Positions 16,263 through 26,019 of a stretch of 39,982 bases of DNA are shown piece by piece. The notes beneath the pieces were generated by a model, which was not told where the DNA came from, did not search any database, and saw only the letters and a program-made list of their open reading frames with translations. Source of the stretch: a virus; IMG/VR virus record IMGVR_UViG_3300050821_014440, positions 1 to 39,982 of that record; one strand, given 5' to 3'. Both the position numbers and the translations under genes were made by a program. The first letter of the stretch is position 1. Each line of letters begins with the position of its first letter.

Positions 16263-16948
16263 TATTTACCTCCTGATACGTAATAAAACCATGGAAAAGG
16301 CGCTATATCTGAACTGTTTGGCAATCCGAATGCCAGATTTCTACGAGCGCTTAGATTAATGCCTTTCTTGTTTTTTAATGATTTAATAAGAGATTGACGC
16401 TGCATTTCCTTTTCTGGCGCCCATGGCGTTCCATATTTTTGACATATCCTTGAAGCCATTTCGTAAATAACCGCACTCTTCATGAATGGTGGCATATTGG
16501 CTGGAATTGCATCATATAAACCTAGTGTAGCCTGCTGAATTTTTCCCCATACTGTAAACTGATACTGTGGATTAGCAGGAGCCGGATAAACAACAATGCT
16601 TTGCATAAGTTCATCAAAATAATAAATAGCGGGAATTCCTATCAGTCCTACAATATTTTGCTGTTCCTTAAACTGTGTCAGCGTAACCCTTTGTAAAGGA
16701 TAAGATGTCGTATTAAGTATAAAATTTACAGTTTCCACAGAGACAAATGTTGAATTTTCTAAATCATCTACATTATTAAATGTAATAGTCTGAGACCATG
16801 GTATTAATGTACGCCATTCATCAAGAACCAGATTAAGCTCGTCAAGCCCTCTTTGTAGATAAAGACCACTTATTACCTTCTGAAACTCTTCATCCTGAAC
16901 AGAAGTATAAATAGCTCTTTCAACAATGGACTTGACGTTAGCAGACAT
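16262..16948 (-). CDS. P22 gp4-like tail accessory factor (head completion)
   Basis: The 228-aa protein has the features of the gp4 family: 'LQRGLDELNLVLDEWRT' early, 'IPWSQTITFNN', 'PLQRVTLTQFKEQQNIVGL' and 'YFDELMQSIVVYPAPA'. In P22, gp4 binds under the portal, closes the filled head and connects the tail. Here it follows the coat and a beta-rich protein. The start and stop overlap the neighbours as TAATG. The length is greater than P22 gp4 (166 aa). Confidence 0.8.
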   Translation of the reverse strand: MSANVKSIVERAIYTSVQDEEFQKVISGLYLQRGLDELNLVLDEWRTLIPWSQTITFNNVDDLENSTFVSVETVNFILNTTSYPLQRVTLTQFKEQQNIVGLIGIPAIYYFDELMQSIVVYPAPANPQYQFTVWGKIQQATLGLYDAIPANMPPFMKSAVIYEMASRICQKYGTPWAPEKEMQRQSLIKSLKNKKGINLSARRNLAFGLPNSSDIAPFPWFYYVSGGK

Positions 16949-18069
16949 TAGAAATAGTTCTCAACAAAAAAGCTAATCCCATCCAGAGAAATAACGTCAT
17001 TTAAATCTGGCTGATTTGTTAAAACTAATGTTGAAGGACCTGTACCTGAAAAAACAGGATTCACTATGCCGCTCCCGGCCCCACTAATATTAATCGATGT
17101 ATTTTCTTCCGTGTATCCATTTCCTGAGCTTGTGATTAATGCACCAAGTATCCCCCACAGTAATGTGAATGTTGCGCCTGTTCCTGCACCAGAAGTTGAA
17201 CCCTGTGAAACTGGGTTAGAAGGCAATACTGTGTACGATCCAGCAGTTATAACTGATGCCGAGAGAACCCCCATACTTAAGCTAAGGGTTGCTCCGGTGA
17301 GACCTGCTCCAGTAACAGGCTCTAAAACAATGCTGGTTGGGTTAGCCGTATAATTTCCATTAACGCTTATGGAATTTACCGCGGTAATTGAACCCCCTGT
17401 TATTGTTACGGATGCCTGAAATTTTGTTCCAGTACCTGTCGTTCCCGTAACTGTTTGAGTACCATTTGTGCCCCCACCTCCGCCATTCACAACAGTCGCA
17501 GATTGAACCATTGTATTGGTGACTCTTAAAACTGCCGCCTGAGAAAATGTACCACCACTTAAAGTGATGGTATCATTTGGCGCATAACTTCCGGCTCCTG
17601 ATTGTGCCGTTACAGGAATCGCAGAATTAGCAAGCATAATTGCGCTCAAGGAAGCCCCTACACCATCCCCAACAACAGAAAGTGTCGGCAGCGTAGAGTA
17701 ACTTCCTGGGGACTCAACGATAACACCCGTTATTCCGCTTGCTCTCTGTACCAAAGTAACTCCCTGTGAAATGTACGCAGATGATCGCGAGCAAAAAACA
17801 GGAAAATTAAAATCCTTCACGGGATTTATTTTTGATGGCAAAGACAAAAGATTAAAATCAGCGGAACCAGACCCCGTAGTTATCGTGACAGACCCTGTCA
17901 AATATGCTTTTCCCGTTCCATCCAGAACAAGCTTTGGGGTCTGAGAATCTGAAGAAGCCGAAACATTTTCAGATAAAACAACGTCAAGACTATTATCCGT
18001 TAATTGCTGGTTAATCAAACGACACGATAAAATATTGTTGTCATATGGATTTAAAGATAAAGCAGTCAT
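16948..18069 (-). CDS. glycine/threonine-rich beta-repeat virion protein, 373 aa
   Basis: ATG 18069 follows GGAGAG and is ten bases after the coat stop. The middle of the protein holds repeated units of the form 'GSYxxLPxxxVxGxGxGA(S/T)L', at least five by eye. Such repeats fold as beta-solenoids or beta-sandwiches. Its place directly after the coat suggests a head decoration or head-tail joining protein. P22 itself has nothing comparable at this position. Confidence 0.6.
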   Translation of the reverse strand: MTALSLNPYDNNILSCRLINQQLTDNSLDVVLSENVSASSDSQTPKLVLDGTGKAYLTGSVTITTGSGSADFNLLSLPSKINPVKDFNFPVFCSRSSAYISQGVTLVQRASGITGVIVESPGSYSTLPTLSVVGDGVGASLSAIMLANSAIPVTAQSGAGSYAPNDTITLSGGTFSQAAVLRVTNTMVQSATVVNGGGGGTNGTQTVTGTTGTGTKFQASVTITGGSITAVNSISVNGNYTANPTSIVLEPVTGAGLTGATLSLSMGVLSASVITAGSYTVLPSNPVSQGSTSGAGTGATFTLLWGILGALITSSGNGYTEENTSINISGAGSGIVNPVFSGTGPSTLVLTNQPDLNDVISLDGISFFVENYF

Positions 18070-18079
18070 AACGCTCTCC

Positions 18080-19339
18080 TTAAACGGCAGATGGCAAACA
18101 GATAATATATGGCGTAATTGCCTTAATGGCAGCAATCATTGAAATTCGGAAAATGTTATTTAGATTTGATACAGTACCCTGCATATAAACTTTTGTAGGA
18201 ACCTTAACATTACCCTTTACATCTGAATTTATTGCCCCAAAAACATCAGTCATTTTTACAGCAACAGCATTAAGACCGCTTGGTACATAAGCAAAATTAA
18301 GATTGTAATCACCAAAACCATAAATAGGATTACCAGCCGCTGGGGTGGCAGATATATTTGCATGCTCACCTGAGAAAAGTAATGGGTAATTTAGAACAAG
18401 CTGGATAGTTCCGTCTCCATTCCCATCCGAATCTTCTGATGCAGCCACAGTAACGCGGGTTGAGAGAACCGCCTTTGTGATTGGGTCTACCCAAAAAATT
18501 CCTGGTATTGAAAATCTGTCACCAGCATTAATTTGTTGAGATGAATTGGCGGGAACACCAGAAATTGTAAGTGTTAATCCGTCAGCAGAAATAGCTGTTA
18601 CCGTCATGCCTGACGCACCAGCTAATTGACCAGCCTGATGAGGTCTCAATTCAGATGACATATACATATCGAGACCAGCAAGACGCCCTTTGTCAGGTCC
18701 ACCCACGAGAGCCTCATAAGTAATATCTTTATTCAGTGGCTTGACAAAACTGTTCTGCAAACTGTCAGCAACAGACTGTGCATCGTCATTGTTCATCATG
18801 AGATATCTCTCATTGCCTAATTTAAGGTTTCTGAACAATGTCGTTACGCTTGAAATTGAAGAGTAATTATTAACAGCGCTTAATTTATCAATAGTATCAA
18901 TAGGAGAGTAAAAGGCATTTGTTTTTAGCTCAAGCGCGCATTTTGACTCGATTGCGCCTTCCAATGCTTCGTATGCTGGATAAGCATAATTATCAACAAT
19001 TGCAGCCTTGTCGTTGTCTGTTAATGCCCGCGTACCACGCAGTATATTAAACATTTGTTCATATACATTTAATTGTCTGGGAACGTTATAAATATCTTCG
19101 GGGGTAATAGGATAATTAACAACCAAATCCTGAATACCCTGCGGTGTAACAGACAGTCCGTTTTGCTGTTGAGGATAACCAGGAATTTTTATTGCTATAT
19201 TTCCGCCAGTTGCGTATTCCTTCTGTTCGTACATTCCTTCATATTTTCTATTTGCAGTATTAAATATGGGACTTCTTTGCTCATTAAATTCTGTAGTTGC
19301 TTTCGCAATAAGATTAGATACTTGAAATTCATTTGACAT
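18080..19339 (-). CDS. major capsid protein, P22 coat (gp5) family
   Basis: The 419-aa protein is close to P22 gp5 (430 aa). The N-terminal pattern ('RSPIFNTANRKYEGMYEQKEYATGGNIAIKIPG'-type, with 'DLVVNYPITPEDIYNVPRQL') and 'ALTDNDKAAIVDNYAYPAYEALEGAIESKCA' match this coat group. It builds the T=7 shell with the scaffold gene just upstream. Its own promoter (19466-19493) and a 150-bp leader would allow high expression. Confidence 0.88.
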   Translation of the reverse strand: MSNEFQVSNLIAKATTEFNEQRSPIFNTANRKYEGMYEQKEYATGGNIAIKIPGYPQQQNGLSVTPQGIQDLVVNYPITPEDIYNVPRQLNVYEQMFNILRGTRALTDNDKAAIVDNYAYPAYEALEGAIESKCALELKTNAFYSPIDTIDKLSAVNNYSSISSVTTLFRNLKLGNERYLMMNNDDAQSVADSLQNSFVKPLNKDITYEALVGGPDKGRLAGLDMYMSSELRPHQAGQLAGASGMTVTAISADGLTLTISGVPANSSQQINAGDRFSIPGIFWVDPITKAVLSTRVTVAASEDSDGNGDGTIQLVLNYPLLFSGEHANISATPAAGNPIYGFGDYNLNFAYVPSGLNAVAVKMTDVFGAINSDVKGNVKVPTKVYMQGTVSNLNNIFRISMIAAIKAITPYIICLPSAV

Positions 19340-19386
19340 GTCATCGGCTCCAGTGGTTGATCATCTTTTGTCGGCTTGACGCTGCC

Positions 19387-19434
19387 TTGCGATACAGATG
19401 ACGCACTGTTTTGCGAGCCAGATGACGCACTGGG
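19387..19434 (-). repeat. 24-bp direct repeats in the coat gene leader
   Basis: On the plus strand the unit TTGCGAnnCAGATGACGCAC plus four bases occurs twice (19387-19410 and 19411-19434). A third TTGCG begins at 19436. The 14-base core CAGATGACGCACTG is identical. The repeats lie between the coat promoter and the coat start, within the presumed untranslated leader. They may bind a protein or affect mRNA structure. Confidence 0.8.
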
Positions 19435-19465
19435 ATTGCGGCTAAATATTAATTTTTATTATCGC

Positions 19466-19493
19466 ATTATACTATTTTTTAGTAAAAATTCAA
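19466..19493 (-). promoter_or_regulatory. sigma70-type promoter for coat gene
   Basis: On the minus strand: -35 TTGAAT (19488-19493), a 16-bp spacer and -10 TATAAT (19466-19471). The -10 is a perfect consensus. It lies just past the scaffold stop codon, so the coat mRNA would carry a leader of about 120 nt containing the 24-bp repeats. Confidence 0.7.
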
Positions 19494-19494
19494 T

Positions 19495-20214
19495 CTATCT
19501 GTGACCCTGAATGTATTTTTTTAAATCAAAATCCTGAGAACTATCCCCGAAATCACTTAAATTGGCATCAGGTGAATAAGAAGAAGCCCTAGGACTGCTT
19601 GAAGACTTCTCTAATTTTTCACTTAAATCATTAACATACTGAACCATAATTGACGGCTCTTTTTTATAAATCATTTCCTGAAATTTTGCCTGCATAAGGT
19701 TGTTTTCCTTTTTGTTTGTGAGCAAGGATTTAAGTACTGCGGCAGCATTTGGAAGGTCTTTAAGAAAAAAATGCTGATCATCATTTACAAGTCTCTTTGA
19801 ATCCCTATCATTAAGCGCATTCTTAAGCTGCGGGTCTTTTTCTGAGGCGTCAAGGACAGATTGCGCATATTTCTTTTTAGACATTTCTTCTTCGACAATA
19901 TATGGAATAGCATCAGGGTGAACGCCCTGATTTTGAGCCTGTGCCTGTGCGCCTTTTCCCGCACTTAGCTCAGCCCTTTCTTCATGAGTTGCTGTACCTT
20001 CCTTTTCTTTTTTCTCTAGTTCTTCAACTCTTTTCATGACCGCTTCTGTTTTTCTGCGATGCTCCATTTCCTTATTCTTAAGCCTGTCGTCTATCATTTT
20101 TTTTACTTCTTCTTCGGTAAACATTTTTGAAGGAGTAACATTTCCGGCTTCCTGCGCAACAGAATCCATATTTTCTGATGGTGTTGTTTCCTGACCAATA
20201 TTTTCTTGACTCAT
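19495..20214 (-). CDS. scaffolding protein
   Basis: A 239-aa, highly charged, mostly helical protein directly before the coat gene, the standard place of the scaffold in P22-like phages. The features are an acidic N-terminus, a Lys/Glu coiled-coil at about 35-80, and a basic C-terminus ('DLKKYIQGHR') like the helix-turn-helix tail that binds coat. It would direct procapsid assembly and leave before maturation. P22 gp8 is longer (303 aa). Confidence 0.75.
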   Translation of the reverse strand: MSQENIGQETTPSENMDSVAQEAGNVTPSKMFTEEEVKKMIDDRLKNKEMEHRRKTEAVMKRVEELEKKEKEGTATHEERAELSAGKGAQAQAQNQGVHPDAIPYIVEEEMSKKKYAQSVLDASEKDPQLKNALNDRDSKRLVNDDQHFFLKDLPNAAAVLKSLLTNKKENNLMQAKFQEMIYKKEPSIMVQYVNDLSEKLEKSSSSPRASSYSPDANLSDFGDSSQDFDLKKYIQGHR

Positions 20215-20222
20215 AAATCCCC

Positions 20223-21596
20223 CTAGGTAATATAACAGGTAGCTTTTGAAATTGTTAAATCCAGACTGCCGTAATAGTCACATCTAAACATCGCCTGCTG
20301 AGCGGCAATATTCATACTCCACGTCATAACGGCGTTTCTTTCTCCGGTTTTTCCAAATGGACGAGTAACAGTATTTGTATAACTTTGACCATCAAGAGAT
20401 AATGTTAGCTCCATTACTTCATCGGGTGTTGGCTGAACAAGACCCTGTATTAATTGAAGTTCAAAAGTATTTATAAGCTGCCTGTTTGGCTGACTTCCTT
20501 TTTGAAATCGTATTATTTCACTTTGAAATCTTCTATGCTTTTTATCGGGTGTCAATGATAAAGAAAATATGCCCTCTGGCGTTGCAATAGTTTCATAATC
20601 TTTAAGCGAATCAATGACAATATCATCAACCTGGTGCATCGTTTGAGATGTACGATTATAAACCCATGAAATTCCTGTAGTAGGAAATGTCATATATAAA
20701 AATTCGTGATCTCTGAATAAAACATATGAAGTCATACAGTCTGCCACGTCTTCATATTGGCTTATTATTCTTGAAAATCCATCAGCAGGCTTTAGTAAAT
20801 CCTGATATCCATTTGAGTTTAAAACTGTTGGAGTATAATTTGAAGATAAAAATAAAATTTCATTTTTACCCACTGCAACAGCACATGTTTTTATTGGACC
20901 ATAAGGAACAAAATAATTATTATCTTTTGCAAAAGGAAAGAGAAAAGGACTATTAGATGTTTGCGGCACCCATCTTTCAACTCCTGTTGTACCTAGTATG
21001 TGTAAATTATTATTCATTACTTTTACGCTAATTCCCTGAGTACACTGACTTGACAGAGTTGGAAAATTCCATACGGGAAATTGAGTCATGTTATTGACAG
21101 ATGAAATAATCCATGTGTTTGAAATTCTGTCAAAAATAATTGCAATACCATTAAGAACACATATTGAAATTGGACTTGAAATATTAAATCCATTATCAGA
21201 GCCTAGGGTTATAAATCCAGATTCTCTCTGATCGTATACATACATCTTTTTACCATCAACAATCCCTATCTGGTTTTGTATATTCTCATCAATCTCAACA
21301 CATTGACCACTATTCTGTATAGTGCCTACATTCACATATGTCCCATCATCCTTTATATAAATAACTGAATTTTCCGTAACAACAAAAATTCTTCCTCCTC
21401 CAAATTTTGACTTATGAATCGCTCTCGCATTTTGATCTGGGGCATTTGTTGATATTTTATCCTTTCCAGGCGTTGAGTAAAGATAACCGCTTACTCCAAC
21501 GAATAAATTATATGCCACAGGATAACCTAGCCTAACCTGCCAGTCTGGACGTGCGCCCACATTAATTGGTATGTCTATCGGTTTCTTGCCTTGCAT
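20223..21596 (-). CDS. P22 gp10-like packaged DNA stabilisation protein (tail hub)
   Basis: The 457-aa protein resembles the gp10/p27 family: 'GVSGYLYSTPGKDKI', 'RAIHKSKFGGGRIFVVTENSVIY', 'ERWVPQTSNSPFLFPF', 'GPIKTCAVAVGKNEILFLSS' and 'ISWVYNRTSQTMHQ' mark its beta-propeller-like repeats. In P22, gp10 closes the portal vertex after gp4. The gene overlaps the portal gene by 35 bp. It sits between portal and scaffold rather than after gp4, an order different from P22 itself. Confidence 0.8.
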   Translation of the reverse strand: MQGKKPIDIPINVGARPDWQVRLGYPVAYNLFVGVSGYLYSTPGKDKISTNAPDQNARAIHKSKFGGGRIFVVTENSVIYIKDDGTYVNVGTIQNSGQCVEIDENIQNQIGIVDGKKMYVYDQRESGFITLGSDNGFNISSPISICVLNGIAIIFDRISNTWIISSVNNMTQFPVWNFPTLSSQCTQGISVKVMNNNLHILGTTGVERWVPQTSNSPFLFPFAKDNNYFVPYGPIKTCAVAVGKNEILFLSSNYTPTVLNSNGYQDLLKPADGFSRIISQYEDVADCMTSYVLFRDHEFLYMTFPTTGISWVYNRTSQTMHQVDDIVIDSLKDYETIATPEGIFSLSLTPDKKHRRFQSEIIRFQKGSQPNRQLINTFELQLIQGLVQPTPDEVMELTLSLDGQSYTNTVTRPFGKTGERNAVMTWSMNIAAQQAMFRCDYYGSLDLTISKATCYIT

Positions 21597-23703
21597 CTTC
21601 TATTTCGCTTGCGTCAATTAATTGCTGAGTTGCCTTCAATTGTTTTTCAATAATTTCTAGTTGCTGGTTTCCCGCCGCAATACCTGAATTTTGCATCATT
21701 TGTTCAATCTGTAATTCTATTTTCTGTAAATTATTTTTAGCGTCTGACATTATTTTTAAACGTTTTGTCTTTTCCTGCTCCATAACAGCAATTCTTTTTG
21801 TCTGTGAATCAGCTTGCATTGCATCTGCTTTTTTGTTGTCAGACATAGCCATTTCGTGGGTTGCCTGATACTGAGGATCAGCCTTATACGCATTTGCCTG
21901 CATTTGTAGATTCTGTTGTTGCTGTTTCTGCATGGAAGCCTGATATTCCTGCAATGATATCTCCCCTCTCCCGTATTTAATTAAACTTTGATTCATGTTT
22001 GCAGATAATCGTCTTTCAAGTTCACCGGAATCCTGTATATCAAGATTCCTCATTAAAATATCCCCAATGAGAGGAGCAGCCTGCGGATTTTGTGCAATAA
22101 ATTCCTGTATTGATTTTCTTGCATTTTCTTTTTGCTGAGGACTATTCGCACCTGGCGTAATATCATAATCAAAATTATTGTTAATATCCTTAATGTTGTT
22201 TTGAATATCGCCGGTCCCCATATCCTTATTTACTATAATTGCTTCTCCACTACCATCAATGCTTTTAGCTATAATTGTTCTTTCCTCTGTAATAATTCTT
22301 GGAATCATCTGCTTTACGATACACCCAACAGTTCTTACAAAATTTATGTGAGCACCCAAAAAGAAAAGATTTAGCAATCCAATATTGTGCGTTATTTTGT
22401 CTATTGCCACCCCTGATATTACAGTAGAATCAGACTGCTGTGCGTCAATCATTGCGCCGCCAATCTCATCTATTTCCTGCTTTGATAATTGAGACATTTG
22501 AAGAAGTGACATTGGAAGCTCACCAGGCGGAAAATACTTTATTGCGTTTAAATCTCCTCCAAACATAAAAGCCCCTTCAAGGCTATTTATTTCTTTAGCT
22601 TCTGCTTGCTGTGTATCACTTAAAATATGATCGTCATTAAAAAACCATTTTGCAGAAGATGAATTTTTTGCGATTGTGGCAATTTGTGATTGCATATAGT
22701 TATGAAGTTTTTGCGGGTCTTTTAAAAACTCTATTAAAGGGATTGTTCTCATTGAATTATTTCCTTCCCATTCTGTAAGACCATGATGATAAACTAACGG
22801 CAACTCATCTGTGGGAAATATTTTCGGTTTGGTAACAGGTTTTTCGTTTATAAAAATCTGAAAATATATACAGCTAACAGGCTCAGATTTTTCTAATGGA
22901 GAAGGTTTGTTATTCTGCGCGTATTTTTCTTCGTCAGAAAGACTTTCAAATATATATTTTGAATCCTCTTCTGTTGCGGGAGCATCTTCGTTGTTTATCT
23001 TATCTGACTTCTTATATTTTCCATTTTTTAAAAGCCTGTATTTTTTTTCGTGATATTCCCTGAACCAATAATAATAAATTTCGTTATCATCTTTATGTAC
23101 ACAGCTATCAAGAGTTTTTTTTCCAATGTAGCAGAGTTTTTGATAAATTTCTTCCTTTGATGCTACCTTTTTCATTCCGCAAAAACGACCGTCTATTCTT
23201 GATTGATGATTTGCGCTTTTATCCCAAAAAGCTATAGTTGGGTCATTATGCAATCTAAATACAGGCCACAAACATAAATCCTCTTTTCCCCTTCTTTCAA
23301 AATTTATCTCAAGAAAAGAGTATCCAAACTTAATGCACTTATCTCCACAACCAACAAGCTTATTAACATTATCATCTGAAAGCATTATTGTATTTAAAAC
23401 CTTGCGGAATGCGTTATTCTCCTGAACGTTTTTACTGGAATTTTCATTAGTTGGAGATAAATTTAGAGAGAATTCTGTTTCCATTAACTGTGCAGATGCT
23501 CGCTTTATCTGCTTTGCAGAAATATTACAAACAAGTGTTTCTTTATTACTATTCGCCCTATCTGTCGATACACCTACCTTAGTCTGATCACCAAGATAAA
23601 AAAGCAAATCATCGCGCCCTCTCTGATTATTTTTATCATACCAGCAGCGCCATTCATCGCATTGCTTCTTTACTGTTTCAAACTCAATATTAAGGGATGA
23701 CAT
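21562..23703 (-). CDS. portal protein, P22 gp1 family
   Basis: About 713 aa, close to P22 gp1 (725 aa). Early motifs 'CDEWRCWYDKNNQRGRDDLL' and 'LVCNISAKQIKRASAQLMETE', the 'LVYHHGLTEWEGNNSMRTI' region and a Gln-rich helical C-terminal barrel fit the family. It forms the 12-fold ring through which DNA is packaged by the terminase. The start is uncertain: ATG 23703 (MSSLNIEF) and ATG 23718 are both possible; the upstream gene ends at 23708. Confidence 0.88.
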   Translation of the reverse strand: MSSLNIEFETVKKQCDEWRCWYDKNNQRGRDDLLFYLGDQTKVGVSTDRANSNKETLVCNISAKQIKRASAQLMETEFSLNLSPTNENSSKNVQENNAFRKVLNTIMLSDDNVNKLVGCGDKCIKFGYSFLEINFERRGKEDLCLWPVFRLHNDPTIAFWDKSANHQSRIDGRFCGMKKVASKEEIYQKLCYIGKKTLDSCVHKDDNEIYYYWFREYHEKKYRLLKNGKYKKSDKINNEDAPATEEDSKYIFESLSDEEKYAQNNKPSPLEKSEPVSCIYFQIFINEKPVTKPKIFPTDELPLVYHHGLTEWEGNNSMRTIPLIEFLKDPQKLHNYMQSQIATIAKNSSSAKWFFNDDHILSDTQQAEAKEINSLEGAFMFGGDLNAIKYFPPGELPMSLLQMSQLSKQEIDEIGGAMIDAQQSDSTVISGVAIDKITHNIGLLNLFFLGAHINFVRTVGCIVKQMIPRIITEERTIIAKSIDGSGEAIIVNKDMGTGDIQNNIKDINNNFDYDITPGANSPQQKENARKSIQEFIAQNPQAAPLIGDILMRNLDIQDSGELERRLSANMNQSLIKYGRGEISLQEYQASMQKQQQQNLQMQANAYKADPQYQATHEMAMSDNKKADAMQADSQTKRIAVMEQEKTKRLKIMSDAKNNLQKIELQIEQMMQNSGIAAGNQQLEIIEKQLKATQQLIDASEIEDARQETDRHTN

Positions 23704-23707
23704 GAAC

Positions 23708-24187
23708 TTACTTACCATTTCCAAGTCTTGATTGTATCAACTGCTTTGCGCTTTCAGGTAAATTCTTTCTTCGTGAAAGCAAATCTGAAAGGTTATGCTC
23801 ATAAACCTTAATACCGCTATATCGAATAATTTCCCAAATTTTTTGATCAGTGAAAGTACTATCAGCGTCCCTGAACAATTTCAAAAAACAGGGTGGAACA
23901 CCCATATTAAAAAGACGAGAAACAAATGCCTTATCACTTAGCAAACTATCTGAAGTATTAAGATAGGAGTTTAAACGTTTTGCCAGACTGTTTTTTTCTT
24001 CTGAAGAAGAGATAAGGTCATCCTTTATTTTTTTGATAGCACTATAATCTGTTTGAAGTTTTGAAAGAAGTTCTTCATCGCTTAAGCCATCTGTTACAAC
24101 GCCCCCATCTTTTAGCGTACTAATAATTTGCGATCTATTTTCTTCTGACAAAAAACCCTTGATTTCTCTCTGCTGTTTATCTGCCAT
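23708..24187 (-). CDS. hypothetical protein between large terminase and portal, 159 aa
   Basis: A charged helical protein with a Lys/Ser/Glu-rich coiled region at about 50-75 and no recognised domain. The position between terL and portal suggests a packaging or head assembly role, but nothing in the sequence proves it. It has an AGGGGGAG-type ribosome site. Confidence 0.6.
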   Translation of the reverse strand: MADKQQREIKGFLSEENRSQIISTLKDGGVVTDGLSDEELLSKLQTDYSAIKKIKDDLISSSEEKNSLAKRLNSYLNTSDSLLSDKAFVSRLFNMGVPPCFLKLFRDADSTFTDQKIWEIIRYSGIKVYEHNLSDLLSRRKNLPESAKQLIQSRLGNGK

Positions 24188-24195
24188 AACTCCCC

Positions 24196-25662
24196 CTAGT
24201 TTATACGTGTTGCAAGTGAAGGCGTATTGCCTTTTAATCCGCTTTCTGCAATTTCTTTAAATAAAAGCATTGCGTACTGTGTTTCGTCATGCGCATGGCT
24301 GCTAAAATTCTTTAACGGAGAGCTTTTTGTTCCCTCTTCAAGATCAGTGATCATCTTTTTTTCAAACTGATAATCTCCTAAAAATCCCTTTCGGGTTTGA
24401 GGGCAGTCCTTTGTTATCATGAATGCCCCTCGTCCATCAATAAGTCTACGCAAAAACCACGATACAGCCCCAATTCTAACATCTGCGTCATTTGTTTTTG
24501 CGGGTCTTGTCTGTATTCCAATCCTGTTAAGCGTACCAATGCAGGACTGCGTGTCTACCTGAGACCTTGACATTCCAGCGGGGTCAGCAGTACTGCGATA
24601 GTTATTTTGCCATCCAGGACATCTATTGTTAATTACGGGCAAACAAATATCTTGCGCAAATTTCAATATTCCGAAATCCTGTGATGTTATTTCAAAAAGC
24701 TTTATTACCCTTCCGTTAGGCTGCATTTGGTAAGCGCCCATGGCAGGCGTTAAACCAAAATCCCAACTTAAAACAAGCATTATATTTCTGTCATACCTAA
24801 TACTGTCCGGATAATAATGAACAGCTTCATTATATTCTGGATAAACAGGTTTACCATGAGGTACAAATCCATATTGACCCAAAATATTTACCTTTATCTC
24901 TTCATCTCTTAATCCCGGAACTTGATTAAGATAATACTGATATCCAATTCTATTGTGTTTTACATAATCCCATGCGTCAGGATTTGCCTCATAAACTGTG
25001 CCGCTTAATGACCTTACGCGGTTAATTCCGTCATCTTCTTCCCTTGTTTGTCTGAGTGCTGGCTCATAGTGAAAATATTTATAATTTGATGGTAAATCCT
25101 GCTCTGTTTTATAAATCCAGTGATCAGTATCCGGCATATTTGTATCTGCAATGACACCACTATAAGAAGGTGGCGTACCGCTTGATTTCGATGGATATCT
25201 GTTGCAACGCTCTAAACATGCCGTTATAACCGCTTTCGGAAAATACTGAGCTTCATTAATATAAACACCCGTTAGCTCAAGTGATTTAAGATTTGAGATA
25301 TCACTTTCATTTTCAATTGGCATGAATAAGACCTCAAGTCTTACATCATTAATCTGTATATTGTGCATTATGGGGGAATCCCATTTTATTTTTCCAAATA
25401 TTTTTTCTGGCGCCCAGTCTAACCATGTCTTAATTGTTGTACTCTTTAACTGTCTATAAGTATTTCTAAGAGCCGCCCATCTGCTATATCTAAATCCATC
25501 ATGTGCCCTTGGCTGCTGGTATCCTCTTCTCTGTATCTCTAAACATGCCGCTACAGTTTTACCACATCCAACAGGACCGCACATCAATCTAAAAAAGTCA
25601 TTATTCGAATGAAAATCAGCGCCAGTATTTGTTGCATTATATTCAATGTCGTATCTAGACAT
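24196..25662 (-). CDS. terL: terminase large subunit
   Basis: 488 aa from ATG 25662, which follows AGGAG and overlaps the small-subunit stop. The ATPase domain has Walker A 'GPVGCGKT' (29-36) and a Walker B-like 'GVYINEAQYF' at 132-141. The RNase H-like nuclease domain starts about 'LVLSWDFGLTPAMGAY' with Asp301, and continues with 'STADPAGMSRSQVDTQS'. It pumps DNA into the procapsid through the portal and cuts the concatemer. It works with the small subunit encoded just upstream. Confidence 0.92.
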   Translation of the reverse strand: MSRYDIEYNATNTGADFHSNNDFFRLMCGPVGCGKTVAACLEIQRRGYQQPRAHDGFRYSRWAALRNTYRQLKSTTIKTWLDWAPEKIFGKIKWDSPIMHNIQINDVRLEVLFMPIENESDISNLKSLELTGVYINEAQYFPKAVITACLERCNRYPSKSSGTPPSYSGVIADTNMPDTDHWIYKTEQDLPSNYKYFHYEPALRQTREEDDGINRVRSLSGTVYEANPDAWDYVKHNRIGYQYYLNQVPGLRDEEIKVNILGQYGFVPHGKPVYPEYNEAVHYYPDSIRYDRNIMLVLSWDFGLTPAMGAYQMQPNGRVIKLFEITSQDFGILKFAQDICLPVINNRCPGWQNNYRSTADPAGMSRSQVDTQSCIGTLNRIGIQTRPAKTNDADVRIGAVSWFLRRLIDGRGAFMITKDCPQTRKGFLGDYQFEKKMITDLEEGTKSSPLKNFSSHAHDETQYAMLLFKEIAESGLKGNTPSLATRIN

Positions 25663-25993
25663 TTGACTCCTGATTTTCGTCAATAATTTCTAATTCTGAA
25701 TCATTATTTTCTTTACCACAATTAATCATAAGAGATATGTTATCTTTTTGAGCAGCGCTTAGCTCAATAGATTTAAGTTTTGGGGCAACATATGAGCATA
25801 ATTCTATAGCAGCCATTGTTCTTTCTCTTTTTGACCATTGGTCGTCAACAGCCATTTTATATAGATGCGTAAACGGGCAATATTGAAGGTCTTTTAGAAT
25901 TTGTTCTACATTAAAACCTCTATGATTTTTAGCGCCTTTAGGTCTTCCGTTTGGATTTCCGGATTGTCCTTTTTGAAAGCGAGAAAGTGCCAT
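25655..25993 (-). CDS. terS: terminase small subunit candidate (DUF5681-type N-terminus)
   Basis: 112 aa from ATG 25993, four to five bases after a GGTGA; the longer start at 26014 has no ribosome site. The N-terminal 'FQKGQSGNPNGRPKGAKNH' motif is the DUF5681 signature found in phage proteins just before terL. A helical middle and acidic C-terminus follow. It probably recognises the packaging start site. The gene is coupled to terL by an 8-bp overlap. Confidence 0.78.
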   Translation of the reverse strand: MALSRFQKGQSGNPNGRPKGAKNHRGFNVEQILKDLQYCPFTHLYKMAVDDQWSKRERTMAAIELCSYVAPKLKSIELSAAQKDNISLMINCGKENNDSELEIIDENQESNV

Positions 25994-26019
25994 GGGGTCA
26001 CCTGTTTTATACAAAAAAG

